DNA of 5,065 bases from Nanobdellati archaeon (GTDB lineage Archaea > EX4484-52 > JAADEF01), in contig WAOB01000135.1 of assembly GCA_015521505.1 (NCBI GenBank), positions 1-5,065 on the forward strand, in the 5' to 3' direction. How positions within the stretch are numbered: position 1 is the stretch's first letter; every line of letters starts with the position of its first letter. The notes below the pieces were generated by a model, which saw only the letters and a program-made list of their open reading frames with translations, was not told where the DNA came from and ran no database searches. Shown here piece by piece: positions 1 to 5,065 of the stretch. A program made the translations under genes and the position numbers.

Positions 1-303
1 AAAATAGATGCATTAGATATCAAATATTCTATAGATGTAAAGTATAAAGCAGAAGGAGGGGATAAAATATATGCAATCCTTTCTTTAGAAGGAGATATAG
101 TTATAAAAGTTAAAGATGAAAATGAGGCAAAATCATTAAAAGAGGAGTGGGAAAAAAATAAGACATTGAAAGGAATGGAAATAGCAATTTTAAATGTAAT
201 ATTAAGGAAAAGTATTCCTAAACTTGTAGTTTTGTCTGATATGATGTCACTCCCGCCTGTTATACAAATACCTAAATTTGTTAAATCACAGAATAAAAAG
301 TAG
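1..303 (+). CDS. 3' end of an unrecognised protein gene (5' truncated by the window)
   Basis: Frame 1 is open from the first base to a TAG at 301-303, giving the last 100 residues of a protein that begins upstream of the window. I do not recognise the family. The visible part reads as an alpha/beta protein: alternating hydrophobic strand-like stretches (YAILSLEGDIVIKVKD, about residues 24-39), a charged helix with EEWEKNK (about 46-52), a helix-like stretch (MEIAILNVILRK, about 57-68), then a proline-containing tail LPPVIQIPKF (about 82-91) and a lysine-rich end. It has no cysteines, signal peptide or clear membrane segment. Codon use matches the next genes. A ribosome-binding site follows its stop directly, so it looks like an upstream member of the same operon. 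The reading frame is well supported by the operon packing and codon use. The function is unknown. Confidence 0.75.
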   Translation, partial: KIDALDIKYSIDVKYKAEGGDKIYAILSLEGDIVIKVKDENEAKSLKEEWEKNKTLKGMEIAILNVILRKSIPKLVVLSDMMSLPPVIQIPKFVKSQNKK

Positions 304-308
304 GGTGA
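304..308 (+). promoter_or_regulatory. Ribosome-binding site GGTGA for the DUF1512 gene
   Basis: GGTGA directly follows the TAG stop of the upstream gene and lies 5 bases before the ATG at 314. It matches the anti-Shine-Dalgarno end of archaeal 16S rRNA. It decides the start: the longer frame from a TTG at 278 would overlap the upstream gene and has no comparable site. Confidence 0.75.
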
Positions 309-313
309 AAAAT

Positions 314-1504
314 ATGTTTTATGAATTAGCATTCGATAGTGTTTTAGGCTGGATTATATTTATACTTTTCTTCTTTTTATATCCAAAACTATATATGATG
401 CAAATAATTTGGAAATTAGAGAACGATTTGAAAGAAGTAGAAAATTATCTAAATAAATCCAAAAAGACACTCTATAAGCATTTTAATGCTAAAGATAAAA
501 AAACTAAGAAAATAATAAATAACTTTCTAGATTTCGTCGTTGCATTTCCTGTGGATATCGAGCCTATAAATTTGGTAAAAAAAATTCAACACATTCTTGA
601 CAGATATGATCAAAGATTTAGATATTTTGTTGATAGAATGACTAAAACAAAAGACAAAGAGATTAAGAAAGATATCAGATTTGCATTGATCGGGACTGCG
701 GGGTTAAATCAATTGTACAAGATATTGAGACATTATATAATAATGATTAAAAAAACGAATAACTTACAGTTGGCCTTAATATTGCAGATGACGATGCCTA
801 TGATAACAAAATTAGCAAAGGCTAATGCAAGAGCAATAGAGTCTTTTGCTAACAGAATACCCATAGGAGATGCCATAGGTCCATTAATTGCTGCTCAATT
901 AAAAACAAAAGAAGGAGAGGAGATAGCAGATGAAGTAGTAATAAGTAAAGAAAAATTTGCAGGTAGGGAAGTATATGTTATGAAAGCCTCTGGTCCGGGG
1001 GCTGCATTAGGTAAAATTTCTCAGGGTGTTGAAAAAGCCATAAAAAAATACAAGATTAATCATATTATCACTATAGATGCTGCTGCAAAACTTGAAGGAG
1101 AAAAAACAGGTAATGTATCTGAAGGTGTAGGCGTGATGATGGGCGGTATAGGTGTTGAAAGGCACCAGATAGAGGATTTAGCCATCAAATACAATATACC
1201 TCTAGATGGAGTAATAATAAAGATGTCTCCTGAAGAAGCAGCAATACCAATGAAAAAGGAAATCTTCAATGCAAAAGATAAAGCAATACAAGTACTTGAA
1301 AGTTTAATACATGAAGTAGTTGATAAAAAAGAAAGAGTGTTAATAATAGGAGTTGGAAACACAGGAGGGGTGGGTAATTCTAAAAAAACAGTTAAAGATG
1401 TAGAGAGTAGATTAACAAAATTCTGGAAATCTATCAAAGGAAAAAAAGAATGGGAAGACTATTTTGAAGAAAAGAAGAAAAGAAAGGTTTCCTATCCGTG
1501 GTGA
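314..1504 (+). CDS. DUF1512 family membrane-anchored protein
   Basis: This 396-residue protein resembles DUF1512, an archaeal family of roughly this length with no known function. I start it at ATG 314 because of the GGTGA site at 304-308; a TTG at 278 would add 12 residues. Residues about 9-33 form one hydrophobic segment (GWIIFILFFFLYPKLY). It is preceded by an acidic N-terminus and followed by a lysine-rich region, so by the positive-inside rule the large C-terminal part should be cytoplasmic. Further on there are helical stretches, then glycine-rich conserved-looking motifs: PIGDAIGPLIA (183-193), ASGPGAALGK (225-234), DAAAKLEGE (255-263), GVGVMMGGIGVER (271-283) and GVGNTGGVGN (346-355). 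The tail (about 375-396) is very basic and aromatic. The glycine loops suggest ligand binding or catalysis, but I see no named nucleotide-binding motif. The gene is tightly coupled to dcd downstream, with 6 bases between them. Confidence 0.85.
   Translation: MFYELAFDSVLGWIIFILFFFLYPKLYMMQIIWKLENDLKEVENYLNKSKKTLYKHFNAKDKKTKKIINNFLDFVVAFPVDIEPINLVKKIQHILDRYDQRFRYFVDRMTKTKDKEIKKDIRFALIGTAGLNQLYKILRHYIIMIKKTNNLQLALILQMTMPMITKLAKANARAIESFANRIPIGDAIGPLIAAQLKTKEGEEIADEVVISKEKFAGREVYVMKASGPGAALGKISQGVEKAIKKYKINHIITIDAAAKLEGEKTGNVSEGVGVMMGGIGVERHQIEDLAIKYNIPLDGVIIKMSPEEAAIPMKKEIFNAKDKAIQVLESLIHEVVDKKERVLIIGVGNTGGVGNSKKTVKDVESRLTKFWKSIKGKKEWEDYFEEKKKRKVSYPW
1500..1504 (+). promoter_or_regulatory. Ribosome-binding site GGTGA containing the DUF1512 stop codon
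   Basis: The TGA stop of the DUF1512 gene is the last three bases of this GGTGA. The spacing is 6 bases to ATG 1511 and 15 bases to the in-frame ATG 1520, so 1511 is the preferred start of the deaminase. The overlap suggests that ribosomes finishing one gene start the next. Confidence 0.75.
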
Positions 1505-1510
1505 AAAATT

Positions 1511-2119
1511 ATGTGTATAATGTCTGATAGAGACATAAAAGAAGCCGTACTTAAAAAAGAGATAATAATAGATCCTATAAACTTAGAAAAACAACTAGGT
1601 CCAAGTTCATTGGATTTAAGATTGGGAAATAAGTTTAGGGTATTCAAGCACGGAAATATAGAGTTCATAGATACTAAAACCTACCAAGATAGAGAAATCT
1701 CTACTTATAAATTAAATAATAGAACAGTCACAGAATATGAAAACAGCATCTTATATGAGAATTTAGACTACTTCATTATCCATCCGGGAGAGTTTGTATT
1801 ATCTTCAACACTTGAAAGAGTTTCCTTACCACCACATATAACAGGAAGATTAGAGGGAAGGAGTAGTTTAGGGAGGTTAGGATTAATAGTACATGCAACA
1901 GCAGGATATATAGATCCTGGTTTTGAAGGTAATATAACATTAGAAATAGGAAATGTAGGTAAATTACCTATAAAAATATATTATGGAATGAGAATTTGTC
2001 AACTTGTGTTTGAGAAAATGTGTTCTCCTGCTGAAATACCATATAATAAAAGAAAAGGAAGCAAATACATAAACGAAGAAGGAGCAACATCAAGTAGAAT
2101 ATCAGATGAGTTTAGGTGA
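1511..2119 (+). CDS. dcd: dCTP deaminase, probably bifunctional (dUMP-forming)
   Basis: This 202-residue cytosolic enzyme of the dCTP deaminase/dUTPase superfamily converts dCTP to dUTP plus ammonia, or in the bifunctional branch directly to dUMP, ammonia and pyrophosphate, feeding thymidylate synthesis. Visible family motifs in order are SDRDI (5-9), LGPSSLDLRLG (29-39), HPGEFVL (91-97), the EGRSSLGRLGL block (115-125) with Ser119 and Arg123, HATAGYIDPGF (128-138), TLE with the likely catalytic Glu145, and the tail SKY...GATSSR (184-196) that folds over the nucleotide. The TAG-aromatic-ID signature matches the bifunctional Mycobacterium tuberculosis and Methanocaldococcus enzymes as I remember them, rather than the TAHRID of monofunctional E. 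coli Dcd. Family members work as trimers and are usually inhibited by dTTP. Length is normal and no key residue is missing. ATG 1511 is chosen over 1520 from ribosome-binding-site spacing. It is sure as a Dcd; the bifunctionality is inferred. Confidence 0.96.
   Translation: MCIMSDRDIKEAVLKKEIIIDPINLEKQLGPSSLDLRLGNKFRVFKHGNIEFIDTKTYQDREISTYKLNNRTVTEYENSILYENLDYFIIHPGEFVLSSTLERVSLPPHITGRLEGRSSLGRLGLIVHATAGYIDPGFEGNITLEIGNVGKLPIKIYYGMRICQLVFEKMCSPAEIPYNKRKGSKYINEEGATSSRISDEFR
2114..2119 (+). promoter_or_regulatory. Ribosome-binding site AGGTGA containing the dcd stop codon
   Basis: The dcd stop TGA (2117-2119) is the end of AGGTGA, which lies 4 bases before ATG 2124. This makes 2124 the likely start of the reductase. 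An in-frame ATG at 2106 would put the start upstream of this site and inside dcd. Confidence 0.75.
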
Positions 2120-2123
2120 GATA

Positions 2124-2837
2124 ATGGATAGAGTAGGTATTGTAAAGGAAAAAAGATTTGTAGCACATGATTTTGTTGATATAGTAGTAAAGTTAGAAAG
2201 TAATGACGATTATGATTTTAAAGCAGGACAATTTGCGTTCTTAACATTTAACATACATGGAAAGAATGAAACAAGAGCATACTCTTTTGCATGTTCTCCT
2301 TCATTAACTAAAGAGAAAAAAATATTAGAATTTGGAATAAAGAAAAAAGAAAAGGGGTTGGTTTCAACATACGTGGTAGATGAACTTCAGATAGGGGAAG
2401 AGATATGGATATCACAACCAACAGGATTTATGACAGTAGATAATGCAAAAACTCAAGATTATGTCTTTATTGCTGTTGGATCTGGTATAACCCCTATAAA
2501 AAGCATAATATCTCATCTTTCTGAAACAAAAGAATATGAAAACATAGTACTAATTTACGGGAATAAAACATCTAAGGATGTTGCATATCATAATTTCTTT
2601 ATATCATTAAATAATGCTCTTGACAATTACAAATACTATCCTGTACTTAGCAGAGAAAAAAAAGAAGGATATCATTACGGCCATGTTCAAGATGTTTTGT
2701 TTGACGAAAAAAATAACCTAATAAGTAATGAGAAAACATATTTCTTGTGTGGTTTGCCAAAGATGGTGTTTGATGTGAAAGACAAATTAAGCAAGAAAGG
2801 AATAACCCCTGAAAACATATTATTTGAAGCATACTAA
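2124..2837 (+). CDS. Ferredoxin-NADP reductase-like FAD/NAD(P)-binding oxidoreductase
   Basis: This 237-residue soluble flavoprotein of the ferredoxin-NADP reductase superfamily passes electrons between NAD(P)H and a one-electron partner through FAD. The N-terminal half is the FAD beta-barrel: KAGQFAFL (33-40), RAYSFACSP with the FAD-binding Arg51-x-Tyr53-Ser54, and GLVSTYV (78-84) for the pyrophosphate. The C-terminal half is the NAD(P) domain: GSGITPIKSI (119-128), LIYGNK (143-148), VLSRE (174-178) and CGLPKM (209-214). It ends in the aromatic EAY, as plant-type and oxygenase-linked reductases often end, where the last aromatic residue can stack on the flavin. It has only two cysteines, both in FAD- or NAD(P)-domain motifs, so it lacks the 2Fe-2S site of PyrK/NfnA-type subunits and has no fused ferredoxin domain. 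The partner is not visible. I start it at ATG 2124 because the AGGTGA site precedes it; a start at 2106 would add 6 residues. It is the last gene of the plus-strand operon. Confidence 0.9.
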   Translation: MDRVGIVKEKRFVAHDFVDIVVKLESNDDYDFKAGQFAFLTFNIHGKNETRAYSFACSPSLTKEKKILEFGIKKKEKGLVSTYVVDELQIGEEIWISQPTGFMTVDNAKTQDYVFIAVGSGITPIKSIISHLSETKEYENIVLIYGNKTSKDVAYHNFFISLNNALDNYKYYPVLSREKKEGYHYGHVQDVLFDEKNNLISNEKTYFLCGLPKMVFDVKDKLSKKGITPENILFEAY

Positions 2838-2861
2838 TTTTAATCTTCCATTGCTTCTTTT
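2826..2861 (+). terminator. Possible transcription end region between convergent genes
   Basis: GAAGCA (2826-2831) and TGCTTC (2852-2857) can pair as a 6-bp stem with a 20-base loop that spans both stop codons. On the plus strand T-runs lie at 2838-2841 and 2858-2861. Archaeal termination mainly needs T-rich stretches, so this could end the plus-strand operon. The stem is short and part of the T-richness is just the complement of purine-rich coding sequence, so this is a weak call. Confidence 0.3.
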
Positions 2862-3460
2862 ATCTTATGTAATAGCTCTGATGGAGTATTGATAGGAAAT
2901 GATATCTTGTTTGCTATTTCTTCTATCATCTTCCCTCTTATACTCAATCCTCCAAATCTCTCCAAGAAAACATCTTTCGTCAAAGGAAAATCAATACCCT
3001 TGACCATACTTAAAACTCTTACTGCCCAATCTATCCCTAAGGATCTAGAAGTTTCCTGTACTAAATGTAACATTATGTTTATCTCATCCCTTCCTCTGAT
3101 TATTTCTTTATATGCCATTTTGGCTAATGCACCTGCAGTATGGGTTTTTCTTTCTTCCTCTAATTTTTCTTCTTTTAATATTGCTTCTATCTTCTCCTTA
3201 GCAATTTCTTCATCAGCAGAGAGAATATTCTTAACAGTAGTAGTACTTATACCTAAAAGATTGGCAATAGTTTCTGCACTGTAATTTTTTTCTTTATGAT
3301 ATACTACTGCATAACTTGCAGACATTAGACTTGGTAACCATGTCAAATTTCTATATTCTATAAGTTTTCGTGGACCTCCTAAAAGTTCTATTGCTTTTAA
3401 AAACACTCTCATCGCTTTTACATCTACATCTTCCTCTCGAGGTTTTATCTCTATAACCAC
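2840..3460 (-). CDS. Helix-turn-helix regulator, 'near-KaiC' type (likely)
   Basis: This 206-residue, largely helical cytosolic protein is probably a DNA-binding regulator. A helix-turn-helix is clear at about residues 60-80 (YSAETIANLLGISTTTVKNI), with the typical A-x-x-L-G-I-S turn and a TTVKN recognition helix. A charged helix or short coiled coil rich in Glu and Lys follows (about 84-105), then KTHTAGALAKMAY (105-117). This combination resembles the archaeal probable regulators catalogued as TIGR03879/COG1318, which are often encoded beside KaiC-like ATPases. I recall that match rather than having computed it. No KaiC-like gene is in the window. The C-terminal half (about 118-206) is helical with no motif I can name. 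I choose GTG 3460 because GGTGG at 3466-3470 sits 5 bases before it; GTG 3469 would overlap that site and add 3 residues. It appears to have its own promoter in the gap upstream. Confidence 0.78.
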   Translation of the reverse strand: MVIEIKPREEDVDVKAMRVFLKAIELLGGPRKLIEYRNLTWLPSLMSASYAVVYHKEKNYSAETIANLLGISTTTVKNILSADEEIAKEKIEAILKEEKLEEERKTHTAGALAKMAYKEIIRGRDEINIMLHLVQETSRSLGIDWAVRVLSMVKGIDFPLTKDVFLERFGGLSIRGKMIEEIANKISFPINTPSELLHKIKEAMED

Positions 3461-3465
3461 ATAAA

Positions 3466-3470
3466 CCACC
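3466..3470 (-). promoter_or_regulatory. Ribosome-binding site GGTGG for the helix-turn-helix gene
   Basis: On the minus strand AAGGTGGT precedes GTG 3460 with 5 bases between GGTGG and the start codon, the same spacing as in the plus-strand genes. It favours GTG 3460 over the in-frame GTG 3469, which lies inside this site. Confidence 0.65.
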
Positions 3471-3496
3471 TTCTTATTAATTATCGTACTTATTAA

Positions 3497-3506
3497 TTTT
3501 TAAAAA
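3497..3506 (-). promoter_or_regulatory. TATA-like box of the helix-turn-helix gene
   Basis: The stretch TTTTTAAAAA lies in the only real intergenic gap. Archaeal TATA boxes are centred about 26 bases upstream of transcription start. This would place the start near 3475 and give a leader of about 15 bases that includes the GGTGG site, a sensible geometry. The box is palindromic and the region is very AT-rich, so it could be chance. The rest of the gap (3507-3539) holds only a GAGCTC palindrome at 3522-3527, to which I attach no meaning. Confidence 0.45.
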
Positions 3507-3539
3507 GAATCTTTACTATTAGAGCTCATACCCTCAAAT

Positions 3540-3545
3540 AAAAAA
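3540..3545 (-). terminator. Oligo-T terminator of the transporter gene
   Basis: Five bases past the transporter stop codon, the minus strand has a run of six T within an AT-rich stretch (ATATTTTTTATTTG). Archaeal intrinsic termination relies on such T-tracts, without needing a hairpin. With the separate TATA-like box that follows, it suggests the transporter and the helix-turn-helix gene are transcribed separately, although read-through remains possible. Confidence 0.4.
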
Positions 3546-3550
3546 TATTA

Positions 3551-5050
3551 TTAATCCCTAGAATGGCGATAAAGTAAATAAGCAAATGCTATCATCTCAA
3601 TAACAATAATAAGAAATATTAATCCCGCCCATAAATTTAGTTCTGTTAGTTGTGGAACTGCTCTCCCTCCTAAATCGTTAAGATATCCTAATTTCTGAGC
3701 AGTATTAACGGTAAAAATAATAAATAGCAAAAGAGGGGCTAAAACCTTCAATGTAATAGTCATGTATAGATTCTTAGGTAATTTGGTAAATAAGTATCCT
3801 ATCGCCAACGCTTCTAACAATCCTAAAAATACTAACGAATAGTTTATAAAAGTATCAACTTTATCAAGAACCTGTATATTCACAATGTATACAAATCCCG
3901 AAACAAAACCAATCAATGTTAATGCAGTGATTATTCTCTTCTTATCAATATTAAGATCCTCTTTTAATGAAGATGCAAATGCTTCAATCAACGAAAGTAA
4001 AGATGTTAAACCTGCCATAAATAATAAGATAAAGAATAAAACACCAAAAACATAACTAAAAGGCATTTGCTGTATTGCTAAAGGAAATGTTACAAACGAT
4101 AAACCTGCACCACTGTAAGGTACATCTAATTCAGAAATTAAAGTTACTCCTGCTATAGAAGTCATAAACCCTAATACAGCAAAGACAACAAATCCTGCCA
4201 ACAACTCAAAAGAAGAGTTACCTAAAGCAACAACATAACTCCCAGAAATTGTTTGTTTTTTAAGATATTTCGCATAAGCGATCATAATACCAAATGCCAA
4301 ACTTAAACTAAAAAACACCTGTCCAAAGGCATTTATCCACACTGAAGGGTTGGTTAAAGCAGCGAAATTTGGAGTTAGGTATTGTAATATACCGTTCATA
4401 CTTCCATCTAAGGTAATAAACCTCAACAATAATAACAACAAGATTGCCCACATTAAGGGAATAAATATCTTACAAACCCTCTCTATACCTTTAACCCCCT
4501 TAACTAAAATATAATATGTCAATGCCCAAACAAAAGTAAAACTTAGAACATAAAGGATTGTTGTTGGTGTTATATTACCAGTTAACAAACCCGCTCCACT
4601 ATTAATCATAGGAGTGAATAAATCAGAGGATAATCTACCAAACAGAGACATTACTGAATAAAAGACAGTCCATCCAATAACGACCGTATAATATGACACT
4701 ATAACAAAAGCATTAATAACAATTAAATAACCCAAGACCTTCAAAGGAGTTCTAAACCTTTCAGATAGTGATGCTAAAGCATTAGGTGCTGCCTTCTTAG
4801 TTGTGTATCCTAAGTAAAATTCTCCTAAGATAAGAGGAATACCTACAACAAAGAGTGCTATGAAGTAAGGTACAAGAAATGCTCCTCCTCCGTTCTCATA
4901 AGCCAAACCAGGGAATCTCCATATATTGCCCAGACCTATTGCAGATCCCATTGCTGCTAAAAGAAATCCCAATTTGGTTTTCCAAGATTCTGCTACTACA
5001 CCTTCATTGTTCTTCTTTCTCACTTTTTCAAGAATTTTTTCAACTACCAT
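3551..5050 (-). CDS. Sodium-dependent transporter, neurotransmitter:sodium symporter (NSS/LeuT) family
   Basis: This 499-residue cytoplasmic-membrane protein with the LeuT fold imports an amino acid or similar amine with sodium. Twelve membrane segments can be traced, at about 26-46, 56-83, 104-133, 164-183, 190-211, 238-262, 273-300, 331-360, 372-392, 397-423, 431-449 and 471-494. The signature GSAIGLGNIWRFP (35-47) forms the broken first helix. By eye against LeuT, Na1 residues map to Ala37, Asn42, Ser248 (Thr in LeuT) and Asn278. Na2 residues map to Ala346, Thr349 and Ser350 in AGLTS. Tyr121 and Phe247 would line the substrate pocket, and Arg45 and Asp399 form the outer gate. Glu282 sits where LeuT has Glu290, implying chloride-independent transport. 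The substrate cannot be told. The ATG at 5050 gives 22 residues before the conserved Trp23, longer than usual, and has no ribosome-binding site; GTG 5023 is an alternative start. Confidence 0.96.
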   Translation of the reverse strand: MVVEKILEKVRKKNNEGVVAESWKTKLGFLLAAMGSAIGLGNIWRFPGLAYENGGGAFLVPYFIALFVVGIPLILGEFYLGYTTKKAAPNALASLSERFRTPLKVLGYLIVINAFVIVSYYTVVIGWTVFYSVMSLFGRLSSDLFTPMINSGAGLLTGNITPTTILYVLSFTFVWALTYYILVKGVKGIERVCKIFIPLMWAILLLLLLRFITLDGSMNGILQYLTPNFAALTNPSVWINAFGQVFFSLSLAFGIMIAYAKYLKKQTISGSYVVALGNSSFELLAGFVVFAVLGFMTSIAGVTLISELDVPYSGAGLSFVTFPLAIQQMPFSYVFGVLFFILLFMAGLTSLLSLIEAFASSLKEDLNIDKKRIITALTLIGFVSGFVYIVNIQVLDKVDTFINYSLVFLGLLEALAIGYLFTKLPKNLYMTITLKVLAPLLLFIIFTVNTAQKLGYLNDLGGRAVPQLTELNLWAGLIFLIIVIEMIAFAYLLYRHSRD

Positions 5051-5055
5051 AGAAC

Positions 5056-5063
5056 TATATATT
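5056..5063 (-). promoter_or_regulatory. TATA-like sequence just upstream of the transporter start
   Basis: On the minus strand AATATATA lies 5 bases before ATG 5050. If it is a true TATA box, transcription would begin near 5033, inside the annotated frame, and the first usable start would be GTG 5023. If ATG 5050 is used on a leaderless transcript, the TATA box should lie near 5076, outside the window. In such AT-rich DNA the match may be accidental. Confidence 0.3.
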
Positions 5064-5065
5064 AA

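Noticed and set aside
278..313. Upstream TTG extension of the DUF1512 gene
   Set aside because: It would overlap the upstream gene by 26 bases and bypass the well-placed GGTGA before ATG 314. The added residues are basic and unlike the expected short N-terminus before the membrane segment.
577..584. Run of eight A inside the DUF1512 gene, a possible slippage site
   Set aside because: The frame continues normally through it with conserved-looking sequence on both sides. A-runs are common in such AT-rich genes.
860..895. GDAIGPL in DUF1512 resembling the GDGIGPE motif of isocitrate dehydrogenase-type enzymes
   Set aside because: The match is only a few residues, in a different sequence context and distance from the N-terminus, with no other motif of that family.
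1060..1437. Open frame of 125 codons on the minus strand
   Set aside because: It lies wholly inside the DUF1512 gene, antisense to its glycine-rich motifs. Its translation is low-complexity Ser/Thr/Pro/Ile, as expected from the complement of real coding sequence, and no ribosome-binding site was found.
2647..2832. Open frame of 61 codons on the minus strand
   Set aside because: It is antisense to the conserved C-terminal NAD(P) domain of the reductase, and its product has no recognisable feature.
2889..3284. Open frame of 131 codons on the plus strand
   Set aside because: It is antisense to the helix-turn-helix gene. Its Ser/Ile/Leu-rich translation is the mirror of a Glu/Lys-rich helical protein.

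Overview
The window looks like chromosomal DNA of an AT-rich archaeon. Four things point that way. One gene belongs to DUF1512, a family I know only from archaea. The coding sequences use mostly AGA/AGG for arginine and ATA for isoleucine. The ribosome-binding sites are GGTGA-type, and there are archaeal-style TATA-like and oligo-T signals between the minus-strand genes. I cannot fix the lineage from the sequence. Gene density is very high: the only gap longer than about 12 bases between genes is the 90 bases at 3461-3550. I see no rRNA, tRNA, CRISPR array, insertion sequence or phage gene.

Plus strand, 1-2837: four genes packed as one apparent operon. They are the 3' end of an unrecognised gene (1-303), a membrane-anchored DUF1512 protein (314-1504), a dCTP deaminase whose active-site signature matches the bifunctional dUMP-forming type (1511-2119), and a single-domain ferredoxin-NADP reductase-like FAD/NAD(P) oxidoreductase (2124-2837). 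Each of the last three starts 4-6 bases after a GGTGA ribosome-binding site that abuts or contains the stop codon of the gene before it. This suggests translational coupling and makes me shorten two of the longest possible reading frames (starts 314 rather than 278, and 2124 rather than 2106).

Minus strand, 5065-2840: a sodium-coupled neurotransmitter:sodium-symporter-family transporter (5050-3551) with LeuT-like Na1 and Na2 sites, followed by a separate helix-turn-helix protein (3460-2840) resembling archaeal regulators of the 'near-KaiC' type. The helix-turn-helix gene has its own TATA-like box and a strong ribosome-binding site in front of a GTG start. Its stop codon lies only 2 bases from the stop of the convergent reductase gene.

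How the genes may work together: the deaminase makes dUMP for thymidylate synthesis and the reductase moves electrons between NAD(P)H and an unseen partner. The DUF1512 role is unknown, so a joint function for this operon is conjecture. The transporter imports an unknown amino acid or similar amine using sodium. I found no strong case for a new multi-gene system. The best leads are the DUF1512-dcd-reductase coupling, the bifunctional-type deaminase, the orphan near-KaiC-like regulator, and the unclear start of the transporter gene.
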